64,000 nt of DNA. Origin: JBBDYH01 sp040901795 (GTDB lineage Bacteria; Planctomycetota; Planctomycetia; Pirellulales; JALHPA01). A program made the translations under genes and the position numbers. The stretch is from NCBI GenBank assembly GCA_040901795.1, contig JBBDYH010000075.1, forward strand, positions 1 to 64,000, in the 5' to 3' direction. This document shows, one piece after another, positions 43,821 to 52,997 of this stretch (position 1 is the first letter of the stretch; every line of letters begins with the position of its first letter). The notes under the pieces are model-generated. The model worked only from the letters and a program-made list of their open reading frames with translations, searched no databases and had not been told where the DNA came from.

Positions 43821-45119
43821 TCAGGTTCCGCTTTGGTAGCGAGCCGATGCTACGCTGACGCGTCCGACTTTTAGGAAGTAAAGACCCAGCAACGCCGCCG
43901 CGGCAATTATCGCGAGCAGGATTGTGGTTGGTTCGGGGATGGTGGCCACGAACCCTTGTTGAATACCGTCGTGAAAGGCTACACCGACAATGGTTCGTCC
44001 GTCCGCCGAGATACCGGTCGCGTCAAAGAGGATCGAGTTGTCGAGATTCGTCACGCCTCCGGCGATTAGCGCGTCGCGCAAGTTGACCATGCCGGTGGCT
44101 TCCGTCCAAAAGAACGCTTCTCGGCCGGGGAAGTCATCAGGGCGAACCGAAAACGCATGGCCGACAATGACCGAGCCATCGGCCGAGACGTCTCGGGCCT
44201 CGTTTCTCAGGACCCCCCCAGGAAGATCGCCCAGACCCATCATGCCGCCCGCTTGAGTCCAACGAAACGCTTCATAGCGCGAATCCATTGGTCCGGGGGA
44301 CGGGGTATAACTGTTGATGCCAACGACGACGACGCCATCGGCGGAAACGCGTCGAGCACTGCTCCTTACTCCACCAGGCAGTCGGCCCAATCCGTCCATT
44401 CCCGCCTCGGTCCAGCGAAAGGCCTGTGGACGATCGTCGGAGCCATAGGCTTCTCCCACGACAACTGCGCCGTCAGCCGAAACGCCAAATGCAATGCTGC
44501 TCTTCCGGCCTCCTGGGAGGTCGCCCAGACCGACCATGCCGGTTGCTTGGGTCCAGCGAAAGGCTTCGTCGCCTAGAGACGTGGTAGCGCGGCCGACCAC
44601 GACGCTGCCATCGGCGGAGATATCAAAACCGTCACTCCCAGTAGGTTCTCCTGGTAAGCCGCCTAGAACTTGAATGTCTCCATCAACAGGCCAGCGGAAA
44701 GCCTGGGTCGGCGGCACAAATATGGTGCCGGCTATCGTCGACCCGTTGGCCGATACGATCGGCTTGTCGCGAAAGTTTCCAGGACGAACAACGCTGTCCG
44801 TAGAAGTCCAACGAAATATGTGGTCACGGTTGATTGGGGGCGGAGCAAATACTGTCCCCACCACTACGAAACCGTCTGCCGAAACATCAGTTGCCTCGCT
44901 CCGAAGTCCGCCGAAGACGCCCAGCGGCGTGAACGTGATCTGGGCGTAAAGCTCCGTGGTAAAAAAAGCACAGGCCACGCCCATCAAGAGCCGCAGTTGT
45001 GCGCTCCGAAACGACGTGATAATAACTCGCTGAACTGCAGCGAATGCGATTGCACAATTGCGACGTTTACACATCATAAAGCACCATTTAACAGCGCCCC
45101 GTAGCGAGTCACGCCGCAA
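43821..45119 (-). CDS. HAF-repeat secreted protein with PEP-CTERM anchor
   Basis: Up to 432 residues; the true start may be an inner ATG (45071 or 44984) nearer the signal sequence that ends TTELYAQ. The mature part has about seven repeats of the type DVSADGSVIVG plus AFRWTQATGMVGLGDLPGG, as in HAF-repeat proteins that form propellers. It ends with PEPTTILLAIIAAAALLG and a short basic tail, a PEP-CTERM sorting signal. It is probably exported and processed by an exosortase system. Confidence 0.82.
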   Translation of the reverse strand: MRRDSLRGAVKWCFMMCKRRNCAIAFAAVQRVIITSFRSAQLRLLMGVACAFFTTELYAQITFTPLGVFGGLRSEATDVSADGFVVVGTVFAPPPINRDHIFRWTSTDSVVRPGNFRDKPIVSANGSTIAGTIFVPPTQAFRWPVDGDIQVLGGLPGEPTGSDGFDISADGSVVVGRATTSLGDEAFRWTQATGMVGLGDLPGGRKSSIAFGVSADGAVVVGEAYGSDDRPQAFRWTEAGMDGLGRLPGGVRSSARRVSADGVVVVGINSYTPSPGPMDSRYEAFRWTQAGGMMGLGDLPGGVLRNEARDVSADGSVIVGHAFSVRPDDFPGREAFFWTEATGMVNLRDALIAGGVTNLDNSILFDATGISADGRTIVGVAFHDGIQQGFVATIPEPTTILLAIIAAAALLGLYFLKVGRVSVASARYQSGT

Positions 45120-45134
45120 CGCAGCGAATCTCCG

Positions 45135-45230
45135 TCAGTTGACGACCTCAAACACGATCTTCACGCTTCCATCCAGCGTCGCGCCCGAGGCGTTGTCTCC
45201 GGTGATCCATACGCCGCCCTTGGATTCCTA
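45135..45230 (-). pseudogene. C-terminal fragment of a lost gene
   Basis: Before the stop at 45135 the minus frame reads KGGVWITGDNASGATLDGS then VKIVFEVVN, a plausible protein end. An in-frame TAG lies just upstream. The rest of the gene is absent and is replaced by repeat-like DNA. This is best explained as a remnant left by an insertion or deletion. Confidence 0.45.
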
Positions 45231-45673
45231 GCCGCGCAATACAGTCGGTTAAAAGCATGGACGGCACAGATGGAGCCAAAAAACGGGACAGGTACAATAT
45301 TCAAATGGACCTGCCCACCTGTCCCCCTTTTTAAGAACAAGCGATGGTCGTTCATAGTGGCACGGCTTCGCGGAGAGCGCGGTACCTAAGGTACTGGGAG
45401 GGACAGGTACATTTTCGACGATTACATTTTTGGCGATTGGCCTTCCAGAGCGGTGAGCCCGAGCAGGAGAGGCCGCAAAAAGCCCCCCATGTGGGAATGA
45501 CGTTTCGCGCCCCAAGCGCATATCTTCAGCGGAACGCGCCAAGCGCGCTTTTAAGAAGATAGAGCGATCACGAACGATTTCGCTTTTTTGTTATCATTGT
45601 CGTTCGCGGCGGGTCATGCTCGCCAAACTGTGCGACGGAACTTCGGCATCCAATCGTCAATCGATAGCTGCCA
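45231..45673. other. Gene-free segment with GGGACAGGTACA repeats
   Basis: No gene is accepted. GGGACAGGTACA occurs at 45285-45296 and 45402-45413, with CCTGCCCACCTGTCCCCC between them acting as a partial inverse. Such sequences are common next to transposition scars. The rest has no recognisable signal. Confidence 0.45.
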
Positions 45674-46066
45674 CTAAATTGTGTCATCTGTCTCCTCTGT
45701 CGGTGCGCGGTACTCGTCGGTTAGATGGCGCTCTAGGTCCATGCTGTCGTGCAGCACGCGGCCAATTTCGACCTCGCCGTCCGGCATTGTGCGGTACAGC
45801 AAAAAGTGGCGGGGCCGGGAGACACGCCCCGGCTCCCCGGTCACACGGTCGCGGCTGTGGCGCACGTGGTACGTCCGCGCCCCGGCGGCAATCTCCGACC
45901 TTGTGAGGCTTCCGGCACGGTTAGGATCCTCGGCGACATCCCGAACGGCGCGGACAAGCAGGGCTTCGTAGCGGAGTCGCGCCCGTTCTCCGAACTGCTC
46001 GTGGCTCCAGGCAAGAATCTGCTCGATGTCCCGCTCGGCTGCGGGCGCAAGGATGTAGCGCAGCAT
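45674..46066 (-). CDS. parE: ParE-like toxin
   Basis: 130 residues from the ATG at 46066. YILAPAAERDIEQILAWSHE, then RLRYEALLVRAVRDVAEDP and the late strands (HFLLYRTMPDGEVEIGRVLH) match the ParE/RelE fold. ParE proteins inhibit gyrase in characterised systems. An upstream ATG at 46108 would overlap parD and extend the protein by 14 residues. It follows parD by four bases. Confidence 0.85.
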   Translation of the reverse strand: MLRYILAPAAERDIEQILAWSHEQFGERARLRYEALLVRAVRDVAEDPNRAGSLTRSEIAAGARTYHVRHSRDRVTGEPGRVSRPRHFLLYRTMPDGEVEIGRVLHDSMDLERHLTDEYRAPTEETDDTI

Positions 46067-46070
46067 GCGG

Positions 46071-46463
46071 TCACTGGCGCTCTGCGGACCGGCGAGCACC
46101 GGAGCCATTAGAGGACTTCAGATTCTTGCCTTTGGATCGTCGACTCGGCGCTTTGCTCTTTGACGGACGGCTCTGTGAACCTTGATCGCGAGTCGCTGCA
46201 CGGCGTCCGACTTGGCCAATGAATTCGGCAAGCTCGTCGCGCCCGTTGAGAACGATGCCCCGTCCCTGATCGAGCTCGTCAAAGCCTTTCGCGGCCAGCG
46301 CGCGGAGCGCCGCCAGCTTTTCCTGCTCCTCGCGGCTGTGCTGCTCCAGAAGGCGGAGCCCGGCCCGCGTCACCTCGCTGGCGTTCTTGAACTGCCCCGA
46401 GGCGACCTGCTCTTCGATAAACCGGTCGTAATGCTCGGTAAGATTGATATTTCGCGTGGGCAT
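46071..46463 (-). CDS. parD: ParD-like antitoxin with basic tail
   Basis: 130 residues. MPTRNINLTEHYDRFIEEQV, then SGQFKNASEVTRAGLRLLEQ and DELDQGRG are the ribbon-helix-helix and toxin-binding parts of ParD. Typical ParD proteins have 80-95 residues. Here a further 45 residues are Lys/Ser/Arg-rich (QSRPSKSKAPSRRSKGKN). The ATG at 46463 is chosen; an ATG five codons upstream lacks support. It precedes parE, the usual order. Confidence 0.85.
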   Translation of the reverse strand: MPTRNINLTEHYDRFIEEQVASGQFKNASEVTRAGLRLLEQHSREEQEKLAALRALAAKGFDELDQGRGIVLNGRDELAEFIGQVGRRAATRDQGSQSRPSKSKAPSRRSKGKNLKSSNGSGARRSAERQ

Positions 46464-46690
46464 GCTGGAATCTCCCAACTTTCTTGCTCAGCTCGCAGTA
46501 TAGCCTATTGACAAAAATTGCCAATTAAACATCCGATCTTCGGGCGGAGAGAGTGCGGTCCGCGATGTACGCCTGCAGCCGTGTGGGCAGCTTTCGTCAA
46601 AGCTGCACGGCGCGGGATTGGCTTTTGTCGTTCCACGCAGCGTTAGCGGAACCATCGGCGTCCAGATGAGTGTGAAATGAATCGACTGCG

Positions 46691-48196
46691 TCATGCGGCG
46701 CGGCGCTGAGATGGAGCCGCTTCTCCAGGCAAAACAGTCTTATTATCCGGGGCGTCGGTCGCCAAGTCGGCACGAATGGAGCGGCAAACAGATATTGCGC
46801 CAACGACGTACCAGATCGTCAATCCAAGGCCGAGTAGGCCCACCCGGCCGGAATGGTCGAGAACGAGATAGTGGGCGATGACGAGCACGCAGGCCGTTTC
46901 GGCAAGGCCGATAGCCAGGGCGCGGCGGCCGTTTTGCCAGAGCCAATGCGGGACGAACACCAGGCCAGGGAGCCACATCACGTAGTGATGGCCCCAGGAG
47001 ATGGGCGAGACGGCCAGCGAGGCGGTACAGGCCAGGCCGAAGAGCGCGGCGACTGTGGCGACGTCGCCACGGAGTGCGATCCCCCAGCCGGCGAAGACCA
47101 ACAGCACCAAGAGTGCCACGACCGCCGCGCGCAGAGCGTGATCCACCAGCGGGGTCTCCATCGGCATGGCCATGCGCTGGTTGGCCAGATCATCGACCAG
47201 CCGATCGTCGGGCCCCGTGCCGGTGGCAAAAGCCAGTCGATTGCCGAGGCGGCGAACGGCGTTCGTCAGGCTCTGATTGCGCTTGCTGCGGGCGTTGAAA
47301 TGGTTGTCCACGCCGACGTCGTCGTTCGCGGCCACCCGCGACACCCAGGTTGCCAGATGCGTCAAATTCTCGCGATGGCCGAGCAACGACCCGGGTAGAA
47401 GAAAGACAAACAGGGCGAGGCCGGCGACCTGGCCGACGATGGTGGCTAATGCGCGGTGGAGTGGGCCGCGGGCCAGGCCATCGGCGAGCGCGGTGGCGTA
47501 GCTGCGCTGGCGCCACCAGGCGGTGGCGAGAAGCAGCAACGCCAGAAACCCGACGGGCAACAGTGGTGTGAGCTTGATCGTCACCGGCAAGGCGAGTACG
47601 ACGCCGCCCAGGGCCACGCCGCGCATGGTGGCGCTGGTGAGGACCAGGCGCAGGCCAAGGAGCAAGAGATAGACCAACACCACGCCGACCTGCCCACGCT
47701 GCAAGCAGTTGAGCGCGGGCAGCGCGACGGCGGCGGCGGCAATGGCGCCGAGCCAGGCAGGCGGGGCATCGTCAGCGTGAGCCAAATGCTGCCATACCCG
47801 CCGGCATTCGCGCCACAGTCCATAGCATGCCGCCACGCTCACGAAGTACCACACCAGGGCCTGAGTCTGCGTGTCGAACGCCGAGAGCGGCGCGACCAAT
47901 AGGGCAAACAATGGCGGGTAGAGATAGTGCCAGCCGCGCGGGTTGGTCGCCTCGTACGGGTCACGGCCGTCGAAAAATGCCGCGCCCGCCTCGGTGTAGA
48001 CCGTCAAATCCGTCTTATGTGCCGCAGGATCGTCAGGCTCCACGCGAGCGCGATGGCGGACATCGGTCAAGCCCCAGACGACGAGCGCGATCACCACGGT
48101 TACCCACAGCCATTGCCGCCGACGGTGTTCTTCCCAGGTGGGCAGGCGCTCGACAAGCGGCGAGGTCGGGATCTCGAGGGGATGAAAGGGATGCAT
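46691..48196 (-). CDS. DUF2029/GT87-like polytopic glycosyltransferase
   Basis: 501 residues with about ten membrane helices. The first loop carries DLTVYTEAGAAFFDGRDPYE, the acidic/aromatic segment typical of DUF2029 (GT87) enzymes that use polyprenyl-phosphate sugars. PRGWHYLYPPLFALLVAPL and SPISWGHHYVMWLPGL are further family patterns. A TTGACG-N17-TACTTT promoter-like sequence lies about 75 bases upstream on the minus strand. The substrate is unknown. Confidence 0.8.
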   Translation of the reverse strand: MHPFHPLEIPTSPLVERLPTWEEHRRRQWLWVTVVIALVVWGLTDVRHRARVEPDDPAAHKTDLTVYTEAGAAFFDGRDPYEATNPRGWHYLYPPLFALLVAPLSAFDTQTQALVWYFVSVAACYGLWRECRRVWQHLAHADDAPPAWLGAIAAAAVALPALNCLQRGQVGVVLVYLLLLGLRLVLTSATMRGVALGGVVLALPVTIKLTPLLPVGFLALLLLATAWWRQRSYATALADGLARGPLHRALATIVGQVAGLALFVFLLPGSLLGHRENLTHLATWVSRVAANDDVGVDNHFNARSKRNQSLTNAVRRLGNRLAFATGTGPDDRLVDDLANQRMAMPMETPLVDHALRAAVVALLVLLVFAGWGIALRGDVATVAALFGLACTASLAVSPISWGHHYVMWLPGLVFVPHWLWQNGRRALAIGLAETACVLVIAHYLVLDHSGRVGLLGLGLTIWYVVGAISVCRSIRADLATDAPDNKTVLPGEAAPSQRRAA

Positions 48197-48446
48197 GAAG
48201 AACTCGGGATTCGCCGTTTGCAAAAAGTGCAACGGCTTGAAATATCGGCATCGCGCTTGATGGGCGGGAGGGAAAGTACCCAGACTCGGAAACAGCGTCA
48301 ATGCGAACTGGTAAAACGAGTTACGGCGCGTGGAATTGTTTCCGGTACGCGGTTCACTTCGGCGGCATTGCGTTCGCGTATGAGGATGCACGCTAGCATG
48401 TTGGTAATTGGATTGATGGGGAGGGCGCGCGCCGGGCGACGTGATC

Positions 48447-48471
48447 GGGGACTTACGTCGCCCCGCTCGCC
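48447..48471. repeat. GGGGACTTACGTCGCCCC repeat
   Basis: GGGGACTTACGTCGCCCCGC is shared with 49824-49850. Both copies lie just upstream of a coding start (LptF/G-like and histidine kinase). Confidence 0.6.
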
Positions 48472-48516
48472 ATCGCCATTCGCGCACTTGTCCGTTGTCG
48501 CTAAAGTGGCTCCCGC

Positions 48517-49698
48517 ATGAAAATCCTCACGCGCTACGTGCTCCTCGAACTCGTCAAGGTCTTCGCCGTCTCGCTGGCCGGCATGACGCTGTTTATGATC
48601 CTGGTCGGCGTGATGAAGGAGGCATACAGCCAGGGGCTGGGGCTGAAGCAAGTCGCGCTGTTGCTCCCCTATGTCTTGCCCGAGGCGCTGCGCTTTGCGG
48701 TGCCGGGGACGATCCTGTTTGCGACGTGCAGCGTGTACGGACGCCTGGCAGCGGCGAACGAGGTCGTGGCGGTAAAGAGCCTGGGCATTTCACCGCTGGT
48801 CCTGTTCTGGCCGGGCTACCTCTTGGCGGGGGCGCTGAGCATTGCCACCGTGTGGCTCAACGACGTCGCGGTCTCTTGGGGACGCAACGGCATGCGGCGC
48901 GTGGTCATCGAATCGGTCGAGGAAGTCGCCTATGCCACGCTGGCGCAGCGGAAATCGTTCGCCACGAAGAACTTCGCGATCAACGTTAAGGCGGTGGAGG
49001 GGCGCAAGCTGATTCGGCCGACGTTCACGTTTCAGCCGCGATCGCTGGACGAAACCGGCCAGACGGTGACGGCCGAAATGGCCGAACTTCGCGCCGACGT
49101 CGAGAACGACACGCTCACGGTCGTCTTTCACGACGCCGAATTGGAGGGCCGATTCACGGGTCGTTTCCCTTTCTTTGAGAGCGAGCTGCCGCTCAGCGAG
49201 GCAACGCGCAAGGGGGGCGCGGGAGGCAGTCCTTCGGACATTCCCCTGCACGAAATCCCACTCGATATTGCGCGGCAAGAGCGGAAAATCGAGCGCTGGA
49301 ACCAGGAGATGGCCGCCGAGGCGGGCTTCCAGATGCTGATGGGCGATTTTCTCGCATTGAATCAAACGGCATGGCAGCCGCTCGCCAAGCGCGTCAGCGA
49401 TGCCGAGAACCGCATTGCGCGGCTGCACATGGAGCCACATCGCCGCTGGGCCAACGGCTTTAGTTGCCTCTGTTTTGTCATGGTCGGCGCGCCGCTGGCC
49501 ATCATTCTGCGGAACTCGGATTTCCTGGCCAGCTTCTTTATCTGCTTCTTGCCCATCTTGCTCGTCTACTACCCGCTGTTGCTCTTCGCCGTCGAGCGCA
49601 CGAAGACGGGCGGGATTCCCTCGTTCTCGGTCTGGCTGGGGAACGTGATCCTGGTCGCGTGCGGTTGCTGGCTGATGCGGCGCGTGCTGAGACATTGA
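48517..49698 (+). CDS. LptF/LptG-family permease
   Basis: 393 residues. The N-terminus LTRYVLLELVKVFAVSLAGM and three to four helices at each end enclose a large periplasmic beta region (about 130-300), as in YjgP/YjgQ proteins. The late helix FSCLCFVMVGAPLAIILRNS is characteristic. These permeases extract LPS for transport to the outer membrane. A single copy here does not tell LptF from LptG. The function agrees with the presence of lpxB. Confidence 0.88.
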   Translation: MKILTRYVLLELVKVFAVSLAGMTLFMILVGVMKEAYSQGLGLKQVALLLPYVLPEALRFAVPGTILFATCSVYGRLAAANEVVAVKSLGISPLVLFWPGYLLAGALSIATVWLNDVAVSWGRNGMRRVVIESVEEVAYATLAQRKSFATKNFAINVKAVEGRKLIRPTFTFQPRSLDETGQTVTAEMAELRADVENDTLTVVFHDAELEGRFTGRFPFFESELPLSEATRKGGAGGSPSDIPLHEIPLDIARQERKIERWNQEMAAEAGFQMLMGDFLALNQTAWQPLAKRVSDAENRIARLHMEPHRRWANGFSCLCFVMVGAPLAIILRNSDFLASFFICFLPILLVYYPLLLFAVERTKTGGIPSFSVWLGNVILVACGCWLMRRVLRH

Positions 49699-49823
49699 AC
49701 ATAGGTTCAAAGTTCAAGGTTCAAGGTTTAAGGTTCCTTGTGCAGACCTTGGACGCTTCTGGGCGATTTGCTACACTCCCGCCCCGCGCGAGTGTGGTGC
49801 TGCGCGCGTAGTGCGGCGCCATC

Positions 49824-49850
49824 GGGGGACTTACGTCGCCCCGCTCGCGG
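49824..49850. repeat. GGGGACTTACGTCGCCCC repeat, second copy
   Basis: A near-identical copy of 48447-48471, within the LptF/G-kinase gap that also contains TTCAAGG and GAACCC tracts. Confidence 0.6.
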
Positions 49851-49902
49851 CCGTGCCGGCGGCGGCTAAACTCCCTGAACCCCGAACCCAGAACCCTCAC
49901 CC

Positions 49903-51540
49903 GTGCCTTTTCGCTGGCCCATCCGCAACAAGCTGTTGGTCGGCATCACCTTGCTTTTGGTGATTGTCGTGACGCTCTCCGCGAGCGGCTTTCGCGGTAT
50001 CTACGCCTACCGCGGACTGGTGAAGAGCCTGCGCGCGCGGGCGGACGAGCTGCCGCTGGCGACGACGTTGCTGCAACAGGTGAGCGATCTGCGCGCGACC
50101 GTGGCGGGGGCGCGCACCGAGCAATGGGGCCCTGACCTGCCGGCAGAGTCGCTCGATCTGGGGCTCAACGAACAGTTCAAGAGCCGTTTCGACGCCGCCG
50201 CACAAACCTTGCAGGAGTACCGCGACCAGTTGTTGGCTGACGAGGCCGACGACCGCATCGGCGATATTGGCAACGAGGAAGAGGTGGCCCGGCAAATTCG
50301 CTGGGCGCTCGATCGGGTGACCGCGCTGACCAAGGGGGCGGAATGGGGCCTCGATGAGCTGAAGCACGACGCGCTCGGGGCGGAGCTGGAACAATTGCAA
50401 ACGCTGGCTGCCGAGCTGCCGAGTCACTTGCACCGACGGCTCGGCGTTCTGGCCGGCGAAGTGCGGACGCAATACCGCTCGCTGATCGCGCTACTCGCAC
50501 TGACAACGCTTTCGGCCGCGGCGCTGTTGGCAGTCTTCATTCAGTTGTTCTATCGCTGGGTCTTTCGACCGCTGCGCGCGCTGGTGAGGGGGTCGCGACG
50601 AGTGGCGGGCGGCGATTTCGCGTATCGGATCGAACTGGCCAGCCGCGACGAGATGGCCGAGCTGGCCGACGCGATGAACGACATGACCGCGCGCTTCCAG
50701 GCGATCCGCGACGACTTGGACCGGCAGGTGCAGCTTCGCACGAAGCAAGTCGTGCGGAGTGAGCAGTTGGCGAGCGTCGGTTTTTTGGCCGCCGGCGTGG
50801 CCCATGAGATTAACAATCCGCTGGCGAGCATCGCGATGTGCGCCGAGTCGCTGGAGAGTCGGCTGGCGGAGTTTTGTACTGTGGGGCAGACATTCTTGTC
50901 TGCCGAGCCAGGCAGACAGGAATGTCTGCCCCACAGCTTCGCTGACCAGCTACAGGTAATGAAACACTACCTCCAGATGATCCAGAGCGAGGCCTTCCGC
51001 TGCAAAGGGATCACCGAAAAGCTGCTCGACTTTTCGCGCATCGGCGAGGTGAAACACCAGAACACAGAGCTGCGCGAGCTGGTCGAGGGCGTGATCGAAA
51101 TGGTCCGCCATCTCGGCAAGTATCAGGATCGCAAGATTGAATTGCGGGAATCGCAGCCGATCATCGCCCAGGTCAACGTACAAGAAGTCAAGCAAGTCGT
51201 CCTCAACCTGATCACGAATGCGCTCGATAGCCTCGACTCCAGAGGCACGTTGAGTATCCAGCTTGAGCGCGTGGACGATAAAGCCGAGTTGCTTTTCAGC
51301 GACGACGGCTGCGGGATGACTGACGAAGTGCTGGCCCATCTGTTCGAGCCCTTCTTCACGCGCCGCCGCGGCGGGCAGGGGACGGGCCTGGGACTGTCGA
51401 TCGTTTATCGCATCGTGACGGATCATGGTGGACAAATCGACGCAGAAAGCGACGGGCCAGGACGTGGATCGCGGTTTCGCATCACGCTGCCGCTCGCGCA
51501 ACCTACACAGGAGAGACACCATCGCTACCAAGCCGCCTAA
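49903..51540 (+). CDS. Membrane sensor histidine kinase
   Basis: 545 residues, GTG start. Helix 1 (LLVGITLLLVIVVTLSASGF) and helix 2 (LIALLALTTLSAAALLAVFI, about 187-207) enclose a periplasmic sensor region of about 150 residues. HAMP follows (RPLRALVRGSRRVAGGDFAY). The H-box AAGVAHEINNPLAS holds His301. Residues 326-345 (VGQTFLSAEPGRQECLPHS) come from a palindromic repeat inserted in frame between the two halves of the dimerisation domain. N-box VLNLITNALDSL, DDGCGM and GTGLGLSIVYRI are intact. The NtrC-type regulator gene follows at once. Confidence 0.92.
   Translation: MPFRWPIRNKLLVGITLLLVIVVTLSASGFRGIYAYRGLVKSLRARADELPLATTLLQQVSDLRATVAGARTEQWGPDLPAESLDLGLNEQFKSRFDAAAQTLQEYRDQLLADEADDRIGDIGNEEEVARQIRWALDRVTALTKGAEWGLDELKHDALGAELEQLQTLAAELPSHLHRRLGVLAGEVRTQYRSLIALLALTTLSAAALLAVFIQLFYRWVFRPLRALVRGSRRVAGGDFAYRIELASRDEMAELADAMNDMTARFQAIRDDLDRQVQLRTKQVVRSEQLASVGFLAAGVAHEINNPLASIAMCAESLESRLAEFCTVGQTFLSAEPGRQECLPHSFADQLQVMKHYLQMIQSEAFRCKGITEKLLDFSRIGEVKHQNTELRELVEGVIEMVRHLGKYQDRKIELRESQPIIAQVNVQEVKQVVLNLITNALDSLDSRGTLSIQLERVDDKAELLFSDDGCGMTDEVLAHLFEPFFTRRRGGQGTGLGLSIVYRIVTDHGGQIDAESDGPGRGSRFRITLPLAQPTQERHHRYQAA
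50880..50936. repeat. GGCAGACATTCTTGTCTGCC palindrome inside a kinase gene
   Basis: TGTGGGGCAGACATTCTTGTC and GACAGGAATGTCTGCCCCACA are complementary arms around TGCCGAGCCAGGCA. The length is 57 bases, a multiple of three, and the kinase frame is read through it without a stop. Confidence 0.85.
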
Positions 51541-51544
51541 AGGA

Positions 51545-52912
51545 TTGAAGCTGCTGTTCGCCGACGACGAACGTTCGCTGCAGGAGCTGATGCGGATCGA
51601 GCTGGTGCGGATGGGGCACGAGGCCACGATCTGCCCCGACGGCACAACCGCCGCGGCCGCGCTCGCGCGAAATACGTACGACTGTTTGCTGGTGGACCTC
51701 GACATGCCGGGACTCAATGGCATTCAGGTGATCCAGCGCGCCCGCGAGCTGTCGCCGGATACGGAAGCGATTGTCCTCACCGGTAAATCAAGCGTCGAGA
51801 CGGCGATCGCCGCGCTGCGGCAGGGGGCCTTTGATTACGTCACCAAGCCGTACAAGTTGGCGGAACTGGAGCGGCTGCTGGGACGCGTGGCGCAAAAGCG
51901 CGAGCTGACCAACAAGTATCGCGCGGTCAAGCGGCGACTGGAAAAGCACGAGGGCCCTTCGAAGCTGATCGGCGAGTCGCACTCGATCGAGCGTGTGCGG
52001 CAGATGATCGACAAGGTGGCCCCCACGCACTCCAGTGTGCTGATCCTGGGCGAAACGGGCACGGGCAAGGAGCTCGTCGCCCGCGCGTTGCACGACCAGA
52101 GCGCACGAGCGGAAATGCCGTTCGTGGCGATTAACTGCGGCGCCCTGCCAGAGAACCTGATCGAGAGCGAGCTGTTTGGACACCGCAAAGGGTCATTTAC
52201 GGGGGCCGAGGAGCACCGCGTCGGTTTGTTCGAGGTTGCTCATGGCGGCACCCTCTTCCTTGATGAGATCGGTGAGCTGCCCAAGGCAATGCAGGCGAAG
52301 CTCTTGCGCGTGCTGGAAAGCGGTGAGATCCGTCGCGTCGGCGACAATCAGGCGACGACGGTCGACGTGCGAATCGTGTGCGCCACGCACCGGCGGCTGG
52401 ACGAGATGGTCGAAAACGGCGAGTTCCGCGAGGACCTGATGTTCCGCGTCAACACGTTCGAGATCGTGTTGCCGAGTCTGCGGCAGCGCATCGACGACGT
52501 GCCGCTGTTGGCGCGGCATCTGTTGCAGCGGTTCATGCCACACGCCAAGCCGGACGACGAGCTGTTCACGCCCGAGGCGATCGAGCTGCTCAGCGGTTAT
52601 CACTGGCCAGGCAATGTGCGCGAATTGGCGAATGCGATCGAGCACGCCTCGATCCTTTGCGAGCGGTTGCCGATCGGCATCGAACATTTGCCCCATAAAT
52701 TCAACGCCGTCAAGCGCGCGGGCATAGCCATGCGTCCGCACGTGCGCGCTTTTGGGCCGATGACTTTGCGCGAGCTGGAAATGCAAGCCATCCACGAATC
52801 GCTCGCGCGGAATGAGGGCAACAAACCGAAGACGGCCGAAGAGCTGGGGATCAGCCTGAAGACGCTCTACAACAAGCTAAACCACGAACACCAGTGGGAG
52901 CGTTCGGCGTGA
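51545..52912 (+). CDS. NtrC-family sigma54 response regulator
   Basis: 455 residues from TTG 51545. The receiver domain has acidic pocket DDE (7-9) and phosphoacceptor Asp51 (LLVDLDMPG). The AAA+ domain has Walker A GETGTGKE, the sigma54-contact loop GSFTGA (GAFTGA variant), Walker B FLDEIGELP and R-finger region RVNTFEIVLPSLRQR. A Fis-type HTH ends the protein. The start is uncertain. The best ribosome-binding site (CAGGAGAG) precedes an in-frame ATC at 51521, eight codons upstream. An ATG at 51425 would overlap the kinase gene deeply. It is the regulator partner of the kinase. Confidence 0.92.
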   Translation: MKLLFADDERSLQELMRIELVRMGHEATICPDGTTAAAALARNTYDCLLVDLDMPGLNGIQVIQRARELSPDTEAIVLTGKSSVETAIAALRQGAFDYVTKPYKLAELERLLGRVAQKRELTNKYRAVKRRLEKHEGPSKLIGESHSIERVRQMIDKVAPTHSSVLILGETGTGKELVARALHDQSARAEMPFVAINCGALPENLIESELFGHRKGSFTGAEEHRVGLFEVAHGGTLFLDEIGELPKAMQAKLLRVLESGEIRRVGDNQATTVDVRIVCATHRRLDEMVENGEFREDLMFRVNTFEIVLPSLRQRIDDVPLLARHLLQRFMPHAKPDDELFTPEAIELLSGYHWPGNVRELANAIEHASILCERLPIGIEHLPHKFNAVKRAGIAMRPHVRAFGPMTLRELEMQAIHESLARNEGNKPKTAEELGISLKTLYNKLNHEHQWERSA

Positions 52913-52939
52913 GAGGGTTCAGGGTTCGGGGTTCAGTGC

Positions 52940-52993
52940 TCTCGTTCCCAAGCTCCGCTTGGGAACGCACTGCCCGCGAGGCTCTGCCTCGCT
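52940..52993. repeat. GTTCCC-family element
   Basis: CGTTCCCAAGC/GCTTGGGAACG plus GCGAGGC/GCCTCGC form two hairpins, related to the first half of 10808-10940. It lies between convergent genes. Confidence 0.75.
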
Positions 52994-52997
52994 AAAA

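Noticed and set aside
45249..45542. 97-codon minus-strand frame near the gene remnant
   Set aside because: Runs through repeat DNA (GGGACAGGTACA) and shows no family pattern.
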